Shown here: piece after piece, positions 1-6,148 of the stretch
Layout: each line of letters starts with the position of its first letter
How positions within the stretch are numbered: the stretch's first letter is position 1
From: an uncultured Lachnospiraceae bacterium
GTDB taxonomy: Bacteria > Bacillota_A > Clostridia > Lachnospirales > Lachnospiraceae
Assembly (NCBI GenBank): GCA_910585355.1
Contig: CAJUDN010000084.1
Span: 1-9,129 of the forward strand
Direction of reading: 5' to 3'
Length of the DNA stretch: 9,129 nt
Made by a program: the position numbers and the translations under genes
Notes under the pieces: model-generated
The model's database searches: none
What the model was told of the DNA's origin: nothing
What the model saw: the letters and a program-made list of their open reading frames with translations, nothing else

Positions 1-5
1 GGGAT

Positions 6-46
6 GTGCACGGCTTTCTGCGGTGAACGCAGAAACCGGTATGCAC
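6..46 (-). other. Long bulged hairpin at the window edge
   Basis: Three helices stack: GTGCA (6-10) with TGCAC (42-46), CGG (11-13) with CCG (36-38), and TTTCTGCG (15-22) with CGCAGAAA (28-35). The loop is 5 nt, with one bulge of one base and one of three. That gives 16 pairs. The element may continue past the window start. Confidence 0.6.
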
Positions 47-47
47 A

Positions 48-73
48 GGTATAATCTCTGTCGAGATTATACC
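48..73 (-). other. Perfect 11-bp inverted repeat (hairpin)
   Basis: GGTATAATCTC (48-58) and GAGATTATACC (63-73) are exact inverted repeats around a 4-nt loop. The stem is perfect but AT-rich, and neither strand has a following T-run, so intrinsic termination is unlikely. It is one of a series of stem-loops that fill the 169 bases beyond the S9 peptidase stop. Confidence 0.7.
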
Positions 74-85
74 ATGTCTGCCAGG

Positions 86-130
86 AAATGTCACTGGAAA
101 ATCCTGCATTGGCGGATTTTTGCCACATTT
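86..130 (-). other. Hairpin in the S9 peptidase 3' flank
   Basis: AAATGT (86-91) pairs with ACATTT (125-130), and AAAATCC (98-104) pairs with GGATTTT (114-120); two more G-C pairs fit between them across bulges. It lies directly beyond the 61-bp repeat on the minus strand. No uridine tract follows, so it does not look like a classical intrinsic terminator. Confidence 0.5.
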
Positions 131-187
131 AAGATTGCCTGCGGCAATGGGGCATATACTTTAATCCCATTATGATACTGACTCCCG
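127..187 (-). repeat. 61-bp dispersed repeat, copy A, overlapping the S9 peptidase stop codon
   Basis: Aligns without gaps to 2504-2564 with 55 of 61 positions identical and the same orientation; five of the six differences are transitions. Read on the minus strand it begins CGGGAG, supplies the last five codons and TAA stop of the S9 peptidase gene, then continues as 3' untranslated sequence. It ends with a small stem-loop (ATTGCC/GGCAAT, loop of 3 nt, 134-148) and ATTTAAG on the plus strand. Position, conservation and orientation are seen directly; its role as a 3'-end module is inferred. Confidence 0.85.
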
Positions 188-2158
188 CAGGTACTTATCA
201 AACCAGTTCATCATTTCGGTCATTCTGCGGATCCTATGGGTGGGTTTACCGGAGCGGGACAGTTCGTGGTTTTCCCCGTGGAACAGGCACATTCTCGCCT
301 CCACTCCGAAATATTTTAAAGCAGAAAACATCTGAATGGCGTCGCCCATCCAGCAGCGGTAGTCTTCATCCGACTGGATAAATAACGTGGGCGTCTTTGC
401 CATATTGGCATATTTTAACGGGGAGTGGGTCCACATCTTATCGGCGCTGGACCAGGGATCGGCCTTGATCTGATCCATGTTGAAATAGTATCCGATATCG
501 GTGGTCATACACTTGGAAACCCAGTTGGAAATGCTTCTCTGGGATGCGGCAGCCGCAAATCTTGTGGTATTTCCCACAATCCAGTTGGTCATAAAGCCGC
601 CGTAACTGCCCCCCATAACACCCAGGCGCTTTTCATCAATCTGCGGATAACGTTTTAAAACCTCATCCGTCACTGCCATGCAGTGGTCAAAGTCCACGCT
701 TCCATGTCTTCCGGAAAGATCGGCAAAGGCGTTGCCGCGTCCATCGCTTCCCAGGGGGTTGGTGAAAAATACAAAGTATCCGGCGCTTGCAAACACCTCA
801 TTCTCATGGAAGAAGGTGGGGCCAAAGGTGGCTCTGGGGCCGCCATGAATGGTAAGAATTCCCGGATATGTTTTATTGGGATCATAATCTGCCGGCTTAA
901 TTACGTATCCATCCAGCTCCAGTCCCTTATATGTAAAGGTAAATTCCTCCACCGGAAGCACATTCCTTTCGGCCATAATGGAATCGTTAAAGGAAGTCAG
1001 CTTCTTCTCCTCTTGACCGTCAAAGCTGTACGCCTCTGTAAGGCCCATGTCGCGCATTCCTGTAAAGTATATGGTATCGCCGCAAAGATCAATGGTGTGG
1101 ATACTGCCCTGTCTGTCCACCAGTGTCTCCAGATTTCCATTTGCATCAAACCGCCTGATGACAGACTGCTTTCTTAAGGTAGAAATAAAATAAATATAGT
1201 TATCATCGTGTGCAAAGCCGGCGCCGTCCGCAAATTTACAGTCACAGCAGATGGAATTATGGATGCTGTCGTCAAAATCTGAAAGCAGGGTCACCTTTCC
1301 GTTTTCTAATGTATAAAGCTTGTCATTTTCGTTGAATCCGTAGTCCTTCATATAGGAGCCGAAGAAGGTTACTTTTCCCTTTAAAATGCACGCATAGTCC
1401 AGGCTCATGTCCTTCTGTTCCACCAGGGTTTCTGTCGCACCATCGGAAATATGATAGGACATAAGTCCCTGATATACATCTTTTTTATCGGTGTACAGGC
1501 TTTCAATATAAAGGACCTGGTCTCCTTCCACCCAGAAGCCTTCCACATTCGCGTAATCCTGGCTTACGATCTTTGATTCCCCTGTTTCCATATCATAGAC
1601 AGCGAGCCGGCTTCTCTTTTTATTTACAATCCCCTGACCATTGGCCCAGAAAGGAAGTTCATCGAATACCTCATAGTCCTTCTCCTCCTTCCAGGACTTC
1701 ATGGCCTCTTTCTTTTCATTCTCTTCCATGCGGGCAAAATCCGGTTTATTATAGTCATATTTTACGGTCATAATAAGCTTTTTCCCCGCAAGCTTCATCT
1801 TTGTCACAGTAAATGGCACTGCAAAAGCAAACTGTGCCTCACCGCCGCTGATATCGATAGTGTAAAAACAGGTCCAGTCCTCTCCGTCCTTCACCTTTTC
1901 CGCATAGGATTTTTCACGGTTGGCCGTAAACAGGATGGTTTCAGAATTCAGCCAGATGAACTTTCTTTCCTTCTTACCGCTGGTGAGCTTTCTCACGCTG
2001 CCGCATCCTGCATCATAAAGCCACAGGCAGGAATCATAGCAGTTGTCTTTCTCGTTTGCGTTCACTACGGCCATGACCCCATGCCTTCCATCCGGCGCCA
2101 TTACCAGACAGGTAGGATAGTTGTAAAAGGTAAAGTCATTGATTCCAATTTTCTTCAT
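170..2158 (-). CDS. S9-family serine peptidase (acylaminoacyl/prolyl oligopeptidase type)
   Basis: This 662-residue protein is a prolyl-oligopeptidase-clan serine peptidase that should cleave short or N-blocked peptides in the cytoplasm; no signal peptide or membrane segment is visible. The first ~395 residues are WD/beta-propeller-like, with repeated short beta motifs. The alpha/beta-hydrolase domain starts near residue 400. It carries HGGPRATFG (438-446, oxyanion region), nucleophile Ser518 in GGSYGG, Asp599 in SDEDYR and His631 in GENHE, so the catalytic triad is complete. Length is normal for bacterial S9C-type enzymes. The ATG at 2158 has GGGGG seven bases upstream. The gene appears monocistronic, with a candidate promoter at 2392-2421 and a ~225-nt leader. 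The last codons (R-E-S-V-S-stop) lie inside a repeat whose other copy is at 2504-2564. Family assignment is firm; the exact substrate is not readable. Confidence 0.95.
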   Translation of the reverse strand: MKKIGINDFTFYNYPTCLVMAPDGRHGVMAVVNANEKDNCYDSCLWLYDAGCGSVRKLTSGKKERKFIWLNSETILFTANREKSYAEKVKDGEDWTCFYTIDISGGEAQFAFAVPFTVTKMKLAGKKLIMTVKYDYNKPDFARMEENEKKEAMKSWKEEKDYEVFDELPFWANGQGIVNKKRSRLAVYDMETGESKIVSQDYANVEGFWVEGDQVLYIESLYTDKKDVYQGLMSYHISDGATETLVEQKDMSLDYACILKGKVTFFGSYMKDYGFNENDKLYTLENGKVTLLSDFDDSIHNSICCDCKFADGAGFAHDDNYIYFISTLRKQSVIRRFDANGNLETLVDRQGSIHTIDLCGDTIYFTGMRDMGLTEAYSFDGQEEKKLTSFNDSIMAERNVLPVEEFTFTYKGLELDGYVIKPADYDPNKTYPGILTIHGGPRATFGPTFFHENEVFASAGYFVFFTNPLGSDGRGNAFADLSGRHGSVDFDHCMAVTDEVLKRYPQIDEKRLGVMGGSYGGFMTNWIVGNTTRFAAAASQRSISNWVSKCMTTDIGYYFNMDQIKADPWSSADKMWTHSPLKYANMAKTPTLFIQSDEDYRCWMGDAIQMFSALKYFGVEARMCLFHGENHELSRSGKPTHRIRRMTEMMNWFDKYLRESVS

Positions 2159-2213
2159 AAAAATACCCCCTAATAATTAATTTGATACTATGATGCAGCC
2201 GGTCAGCGTCCTA

Positions 2214-2342
2214 TCATCCTTTCTTGGCAGCCGCAGCCGCCAGCGCATCCCTTGGCTCAGAAAGCTGAAGGCTCAGCCGGTTAGCTTCCTCCGGATCATA
2301 CACGGCCGCAAAATGCGCCAGCATACCGGATGAGGAAAACAT
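2214..2342 (-). CDS. Possible 42-residue small ORF in the S9 peptidase leader
   Basis: A minus-strand frame from ATG at 2342 to TGA at 2214 encodes 42 residues, opening M-F-S-S-S-G-M-L and ending in an alanine-rich stretch and K-K-G. Its middle (Y-D-P-E-E-A-N-R-L-S) looks protein-like, with acidic and amphipathic composition. It lies between the candidate promoter and the S9 start, so it would be on the same mRNA. Against it: no good ribosome binding site precedes 2342, and the start codon sits in the loop of a hairpin (2326-2353). A different frame starting GTG at 2363, behind GAGAGG, runs 21 codons through the same DNA. It may be a leader ORF or a decayed gene fragment; I do not recognise it. 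Confidence 0.25.
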   Translation of the reverse strand: MFSSSGMLAHFAAVYDPEEANRLSLQLSEPRDALAAAAAKKG

Positions 2343-2353
2343 ACCTCATCAGG
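2326..2353 (-). other. Hairpin in the S9 peptidase leader
   Basis: Two 10-nt arms (2326-2335 and 2344-2353) are inverted repeats with one mismatch, around an 8-nt loop that holds an ATG (2340-2342). It lies just downstream of the candidate promoter, so it would form near the 5' end of the mRNA. A regulatory role is possible but is only inferred. Confidence 0.45.
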
Positions 2354-2391
2354 ATACCCACTTTTTCCTCTCGGCTTATTTTCCTGTGACT

Positions 2392-2421
2392 ATTATAAAC
2401 GTATATGCCCTCAAATGTCCA
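2392..2421 (-). promoter_or_regulatory. Candidate sigma-A promoter for the S9 peptidase gene
   Basis: On the minus strand TGGACA (2416-2421, 5/6 match to the -35 consensus) is followed after 18 nt by a perfect TATAAT (2392-2397). Transcription would start near 2385, giving a leader of about 225 nt before the S9 start codon. No better promoter is apparent closer to the gene. Confidence 0.6.
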
Positions 2422-2460
2422 CCTTTTTCTTCCTCCGCCGAAGAGATTCCCGCCCGCGAC

Positions 2461-2492
2461 GTTACTGTTCACAGGCATCCTGTGAACGTAAC
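2461..2492 (-). other. Strong hairpin beside repeat copy B
   Basis: GTTAC-T-GTTCACAGG (2461-2475) pairs with CCTGTGAAC-GTAAC (2479-2492): 14 pairs with one bulged T and a 3-nt loop. In the minus-strand sense it comes right after repeat B, in the same relative place as the hairpins that follow copy A. No U-tract follows. It is probably part of a structured 3' element. Confidence 0.65.
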
Positions 2493-2503
2493 TGCATATG
2501 TCT

Positions 2504-2564
2504 ATTTAAGATTGCCTGCGGCAATGAGGCATATGCATTGGTCCCATTATGATACTGGCTCCCG
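2504..2564 (-). repeat. 61-bp dispersed repeat, copy B, in the leuS/S9 peptidase gap
   Basis: Second copy of the element at 127-187 (55/61 identical, no gaps). As in copy A it contains a TAA (2547-2549) that closes a frame ending R-E-P-V-S, and the same ATTGCC/GGCAAT stem-loop (2511-2525). Here that stem-loop is nested in an outer 8-bp stem made by TGCATATG (2493-2500) and CATATGCA (2530-2537). At the other edge, CTCCC-GGTCAA (2559-2569) pairs with TTGACC-A-GGGAG (2582-2593), so a second hairpin straddles the repeat boundary. Confidence 0.85.
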
Positions 2565-2639
2565 GTCAATAAACGGAGTGTTTGACCAGGGAGTGAACAG
2601 TGCCCCTGCAACCGCCGCTTTTTCATGCAGCCAGCACAT
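2547..2639 (-). CDS. Possible 30-residue ORF ending in the repeat (R-E-P-V-S tail)
   Basis: A frame from ATG at 2639 to the TAA inside repeat B encodes 30 residues, starting M-C-W-L-H-E-K and passing through the segment G-A-L-F-T-P-W-S. AGGAGG precedes the ATG but only 2 nt away, too close for efficient initiation. The frame stays open for eight further codons upstream (to about 2663) before a stop. It lies between the leuS terminator and the S9 promoter, and no promoter for it was found. Its ending matches the S9 peptidase ending because both come from the repeat. It could be the remnant of a gene, a part of the mobile unit, or chance. Confidence 0.2.
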   Translation of the reverse strand: MCWLHEKAAVAGALFTPWSNTPFIDREPVS

Positions 2640-2710
2640 ATCCTCCTGCAAGGAAGAATTTTTTCACGATTGGAAGGCGCGTCCTGTTGTATGCAAACCC
2701 CCTTCCGCAT

Positions 2711-2752
2711 CAAAAACCGCAGACCCCACCTTTTTGTGGAATGCCTGCGGTT
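2711..2752 (-). terminator. Intrinsic terminator of leuS
   Basis: AACCGCAG (2745-2752 on the minus strand) pairs with CTGCGGTT (2715-2722), with an inner CCAC/GTGG helix around an A-rich loop. A run of five T residues (2712-2716) partly overlaps and follows the stem. It begins 9 nt after the leuS stop codon. Confidence 0.9.
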
Positions 2753-2761
2753 CTTTCCCTT

Positions 2762-5173
2762 TTATTTTGCTACAATATTCACAATTTTCTTTGGAACGTA
2801 GATTTCTTTTATGATGGCGCCTGTGATTTTGCTCTTTACGGCCTCTTTTCCCGCGGCGATGGCCTCCTCTTTGGAGATATCAGCGGGAACGGTAATCACG
2901 CCTTTGGTCTTACCATTTATCTGTACGGCGATCTCAATCTCATCATCCTTCATAGCCTCCGTATCGCACTCCGGCCAGGATGCATGGAACACGCTGTCGG
3001 CGCCGCCAAGCTCCCTCCACAGCTCCTCGCCAAGGTGGGGAGCAAAAGGAGCCAGAAGGATAACAAAGGTCTTTAACGTCTCTCTGTCGATTCCGCCCTC
3101 CTTCTTTGCCAGTTCCATGAACTTGTTGTTGTACTCCATAAAACCGGAAACGACGGTATTTAAGCTGAACTGGTTGAATCTTGTTTCTATATCATATACC
3201 AGCTTATGGCGCAGCTTCACCATCTCCTTCGTTTCCTTCACATCCTTGTCCTTACTGTCCATTACCAGATTATAGAAACGGTTTAAAAACCTGGAAACTC
3301 CTTCAATTCCACGGTCATCCCACTCGGCATCCAGCTCCGGCGGTCCCACGAACAGTTCATACATTCTCAGAGAATCGCAGCCGTAATCTCTTACCAGATC
3401 ATCCGGAGAAACCACATTTCCTTTGGACTTACTCATCTTGATGCCGTTCTTTCCGGTAATCATTCCCTGGTTAAAAAGCTTTGTAAAAGGCTCGTCAAAA
3501 TCTACAACTCCGATGTCGTGGAGGAACTTGGTGTAGAATCTGGAATACAAAAGATGCAGAACGGCATGCTCTACGCCGCCGATATACATATCCACGGGCA
3601 GGTACTTGTCCGCCTTCTCTCTGGAAACCAGCTCTTTGTCATTCTTATTATCCACATAGCGCAGGAAATACCAGGAGGAACCTGCCCACTGAGGCATCGT
3701 GTTGGTCTCCCGCTTTGCGGGGCTTCCACAGCAGGGACAGGTAGTGTTTACCCACCAGTCGATAGCGGCCAGCGGGGATTCTCCGGTCCCTGTGGGCTGG
3801 TAACTCTCAACCTCCGGTAAAGTAAGGGGAAGCTGATCCTCCGGCACCGGAACATTTCCGCACTTGGGACAGTGGATAATCGGAATCGGCTCGCCCCAGT
3901 AACGCTGGCGGGAGAATACCCAGTCGCGAAGTTTGTAATTAACGGTCTTCTTACCAATTCCCATCTTCTCGATCATGACAGGCGCTTCCTTTTTCAGCAC
4001 AGCGGACTCCATTCCGTTCCAGTCGCCGGAATTGATCATGGTTCCGCTTGCCTCGGTGTAAGCCTCTGTCATATTTTCAATTTCCTGCCCGTCCTTTGCA
4101 ATAACCTGAATGATCGGAATATTGAATTTCCTGGCGAACTCAAAGTCACGGTCATCGTGTGCCGGAACGCACATAATGGCTCCCGTACCGTAATCAGCCA
4201 GCACATAATCGGACAGCCAGATGGGAACCTTCTTTCCATTTAATGGGTTAATGGCATAGGTTCCTGTAAAGACTCCTGTTTTCTCCTTGTCCTGGAGACG
4301 GTCCACGTTGGACTTCATGGAAGCGTCATAGATATACTTTTCAACGGCCTCTTTTGTTTCATCTGTGGCCAGACTCTTTGCCATCTTATGCTCCGGAGCC
4401 AGTACCATGAAAGTGGCGCCATGGAGCGTATCCGGCCTTGTGGTGTAAACGGTGATCTTTTCATTACGGCCCTCTACCGGGAAATCCACCTCAGCGCCGT
4501 AGGATTTTCCAATCCAGTCGGTCTGCATCTTCTTTACTTTTTCCGGCCAGTCAAGCTTATCCAGATCATTCAATAAACGGTCCGCGTACGCGGTAATCTT
4601 TAACATCCACTGGCGCAGGTTCTTCTTGGTAACCGTGGTTCCGCAGCGCTCGCAGCAGCCGTTTACCACTTCCTCATTGGCAAGGCCTGTTTTACAGGAA
4701 GGACACCAGTTGATTGGAAACTCTTTTTCATAGGCCAGGCCCTTTTTAAACATCTGAACAAAAATCCACTGGGTCCATTTATAAAAACCCGGATCCGTGG
4801 TGTTTACTTCCATATCCCAGTCATAAATGGCTGCGATCTCACCGATCTGCCGCTTAATATTTTCCACGTTTTCAGCTGTGGATTTTGCCGGATGAACGCC
4901 CATTTTGATGGCGTAGTTCTCAGCAGGAAGACCGAAGGCATCCCATCCCATAGGATGGATCACATATTTTCCCCTTAACAGCTGATAACGGCTCCACACA
5001 TCAGAAATTACATAGCCTCTCCAGTGGCCCACATGCAGACCGCTTCCGGACGGATACGGGAACATATCCAGACAATAATATTTTTCTTTTTTTCCATCAT
5101 TCACATTAATCGGGTTTTCTTTCCAATTTGCACGCCACTTCTTTTCAATGGCAGTATGATTATATTGTGCCAT
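2762..5173 (-). CDS. leuS: Leucyl-tRNA synthetase
   Basis: Class I aminoacyl-tRNA synthetase of 803 residues that charges tRNA-Leu with leucine, in the cytoplasm. The HIGH signature appears as HVGH (47-50) after a PYPSGSGL stretch, and KMSKS is at 579-583. The CP1 editing domain has TTRPDT (244-249) and the AHDDRD segment (338-343) used to hydrolyse mischarged tRNA. Two Cys pairs, CPSC (157-160) and CERC (174-177), form a zinc site; a second Cys set (435/438 and about 479-482) suggests another zinc ribbon. The C-terminal anticodon-binding and tail domains are complete. The ATG at 5173 has GGAGG nine bases upstream and matches the usual N-terminus; a TTG 42 nt further upstream would start just past the T-box terminator and has no support. 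Expression is under T-box control. Confidence 0.98.
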   Translation of the reverse strand: MAQYNHTAIEKKWRANWKENPINVNDGKKEKYYCLDMFPYPSGSGLHVGHWRGYVISDVWSRYQLLRGKYVIHPMGWDAFGLPAENYAIKMGVHPAKSTAENVENIKRQIGEIAAIYDWDMEVNTTDPGFYKWTQWIFVQMFKKGLAYEKEFPINWCPSCKTGLANEEVVNGCCERCGTTVTKKNLRQWMLKITAYADRLLNDLDKLDWPEKVKKMQTDWIGKSYGAEVDFPVEGRNEKITVYTTRPDTLHGATFMVLAPEHKMAKSLATDETKEAVEKYIYDASMKSNVDRLQDKEKTGVFTGTYAINPLNGKKVPIWLSDYVLADYGTGAIMCVPAHDDRDFEFARKFNIPIIQVIAKDGQEIENMTEAYTEASGTMINSGDWNGMESAVLKKEAPVMIEKMGIGKKTVNYKLRDWVFSRQRYWGEPIPIIHCPKCGNVPVPEDQLPLTLPEVESYQPTGTGESPLAAIDWWVNTTCPCCGSPAKRETNTMPQWAGSSWYFLRYVDNKNDKELVSREKADKYLPVDMYIGGVEHAVLHLLYSRFYTKFLHDIGVVDFDEPFTKLFNQGMITGKNGIKMSKSKGNVVSPDDLVRDYGCDSLRMYELFVGPPELDAEWDDRGIEGVSRFLNRFYNLVMDSKDKDVKETKEMVKLRHKLVYDIETRFNQFSLNTVVSGFMEYNNKFMELAKKEGGIDRETLKTFVILLAPFAPHLGEELWRELGGADSVFHASWPECDTEAMKDDEIEIAVQINGKTKGVITVPADISKEEAIAAGKEAVKSKITGAIIKEIYVPKKIVNIVAK

Positions 5174-5218
5174 GACGTTTTTCCTCCATTTCGTTATATG
5201 ACCACTCTGTATCAATCA

Positions 5219-5260
5219 CAAAAGCCCCGGTCTCTATCTTTCATAGAGACGTGGGGGCTT
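5219..5260 (-). terminator. T-box-controlled terminator ahead of leuS
   Basis: AAGCCCC (5254-5260) pairs with GGGGCTT (5222-5228), and an inner GTCTCTAT/ATAGAGAC stem is closed by a short GAAAG loop. Four T residues overlap and follow the stem. The antiterminator (T-box bulge region, 5268-5283) lies just before it, as expected for a transcriptional T-box switch. Confidence 0.92.
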
Positions 5261-5483
5261 CTTCTCACGCGGTACCACTCTATTTCATACGGCACGTTCC
5301 GTATGCTCTCATTTCCCTCATAACGGTGGGGGCCGGCGCTGCCTACACAAAAATAGATGCAAATTTCTTCAGCATGCTACTCAGAGGCGAGTTCAAAAGC
5401 TTTACAAAACTGCCTTGCACCATCCGGCAGCTCTCTGAATCTGTTTCTGCTTCCTACTATTCCTCGTCATTGTATTTGAACTG
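5219..5483 (-). ncRNA. T-box riboswitch leader, leucine-specific (specifier CTC)
   Basis: The leader binds uncharged tRNA-Leu to switch off a terminator ahead of leuS. Read on the minus strand, the conserved parts come in order. First is the GACGAGGA element at the base of Stem I (about 5461-5468). The distal loop GGATGGTGCAA is closed by CTGCC/GGCAG (5410-5430). The specifier region GAA-CTC-GCC has CTC, a leucine codon, at 5389-5391. Stem III is CATACGG/CCGTATG (5286-5305). The T-box bulge lies in GTGGTACCGCG, where TGGT (5274-5277) is complementary to an ACCA tRNA end. The terminator follows. Specifier and downstream gene agree, so the assignment is firm. The exact 5' end depends on the promoter call. 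Confidence 0.95.
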
Positions 5484-5489
5484 ATTCAT

Positions 5490-5518
5490 AATTTATCACA
5501 ATTCCCCATTTCTGTCAA
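5490..5518 (-). promoter_or_regulatory. sigma-A promoter of the leuS T-box operon
   Basis: A perfect TTGACA (5513-5518) is separated by 17 nt from TAAATT (5490-5495). Transcription would begin near 5483, just ahead of Stem I of the T-box. It lies about 50 nt beyond the stop codon of the preceding small membrane-protein gene. Confidence 0.8.
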
Positions 5519-5571
5519 GCATTCAGCGGATTTTCCCCGCCGCCATCGGTCTTTCATCGGCAGGCGTCATT

Positions 5572-5724
5572 CTATGGCGCAGAGGAACTCTCAGATCGTT
5601 CAGAGGTTATCTGAGCCGTAATGCTTTCCGTCTGCACGCTGCGGTCCTTCACGGCCATAAGGCTTCCCACAATTCCCATAATGCAAAGGATAATGGCCGC
5701 CAGTCGTTTCTGCTCCTTACTCAT
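5572..5724 (-). CDS. Small single-pass membrane protein, 50 aa
   Basis: ATG at 5724 to TAG at 5572 encodes 50 residues. A basic start (M-S-K-E-Q-K-R) precedes one hydrophobic helix (residues 8-25: leucine, alanine, isoleucine, glycine, methionine), then a polar, Ser/Thr/Glu-rich tail of about 25 residues. The pattern suggests an N-in single-pass membrane anchor with a short outer tail. The start overlaps the end of the preceding gene by 8 nt (ATGAGTAA) and is preceded by GGAGGAG at good spacing, which points to translational coupling with the four-helix protein. I do not recognise a family. It is plausible as a small subunit of that membrane protein, but this is inferred from overlap alone. 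Confidence 0.75.
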   Translation of the reverse strand: MSKEQKRLAAIILCIMGIVGSLMAVKDRSVQTESITAQITSERSESSSAP

Positions 5725-6085
5725 GTTTCTCCTCCCGCCGCTTAAGCACCTTATTTACTGCCTTTGACACCGCCCATCCGGTGCAAAGCCCGGCCAGGGC
5801 AAAGCCTGTATACATGGCAGCATAAACGCACCAGGCCTCCCGGTCATGGAGCAGGACCCAATACTGGGGCACGAAACTGACCAGGGAAATCGCCACAAAT
5901 AAAAACTGAAACCCATTTTTCTGTCCACAGACAAAACCACAAAAAAACACGCCCACCGGAATTACAACCATCAGAAACAGCACGGCAGTTCCCGTATCGC
6001 TCATAAATAACGGACAGCCGTAAAACAACATCAGTACCACCACATTATAAGGAAACACCAAACCGATTTTTTCCTTTATGTCCAT
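5717..6085 (-). CDS. Hypothetical four-helix membrane protein, 122 aa
   Basis: The ATG at 6085 is preceded by AAAGGAG nine bases away and gives 122 residues. A longer frame from 6172 would read through the hairpin at 6116-6148 and add a Cys-rich, implausible N-terminus, so it is rejected. Hydrophobic segments lie near residues 10-28, 34-54, 60-79 and 85-106, followed by a basic C-terminus (V-L-K-R-R-E-E-K-H-E) likely to be cytoplasmic. There are several Cys residues but no metal-binding spacing. No family is recognised. It is coupled downstream to the 50-residue protein and lies 83 nt after the YajC-like gene, on the far side of a terminator-like hairpin, so it is probably expressed by read-through or from an undetected start. 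Confidence 0.8.
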   Translation of the reverse strand: MDIKEKIGLVFPYNVVVLMLFYGCPLFMSDTGTAVLFLMVVIPVGVFFCGFVCGQKNGFQFLFVAISLVSFVPQYWVLLHDREAWCVYAAMYTGFALAGLCTGWAVSKAVNKVLKRREEKHE

Positions 6086-6115
6086 CGCCAAAAGCTCCTT
6101 TCCTGCGGTCAGCAA

Positions 6116-6148
6116 AGAGACTGCCCCTGCTTTACAGGGACAGTCTCT
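6116..6148 (-). terminator. Hairpin terminator or attenuator after the yajC-like gene
   Basis: AGAGACTG/CAGTCTCT (6116-6123 and 6141-6148) and CCCTG/CAGGG (6125-6129 and 6135-6139) stack with a single mismatch around a 5-nt loop, giving 13 pairs. On the minus strand only a short, broken T-run (TCTCTTTG) follows, so termination may be partial. The next start codon is only about 30 nt away, with no room for a new promoter between them. Confidence 0.7.

Noticed and set aside
683..1177. 164-codon open frame on the plus strand opposite the S9 peptidase
   Set aside because: It lies wholly antisense to a well-supported gene, has no ribosome binding site or recognisable motif, and is explained by the codon composition of the opposite strand.
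2296..2478. 60-codon minus-strand frame running into the hairpin at 2461
   Set aside because: Its start lies upstream of the only good promoter; only the downstream GTG-started part would be on the mRNA.
2462..2713. 83-codon minus-strand frame across repeat B
   Set aside because: It runs through the strong hairpins and repeat, its start falls at the leuS terminator, and its product is low-quality Arg/Gln/Cys-rich sequence. The R-E-P-V-S frame that parallels copy A is the better candidate.
3872..4243. 123-codon plus-strand frame inside leuS
   Set aside because: Antisense to the conserved editing domain of leuS, with no supporting signals.
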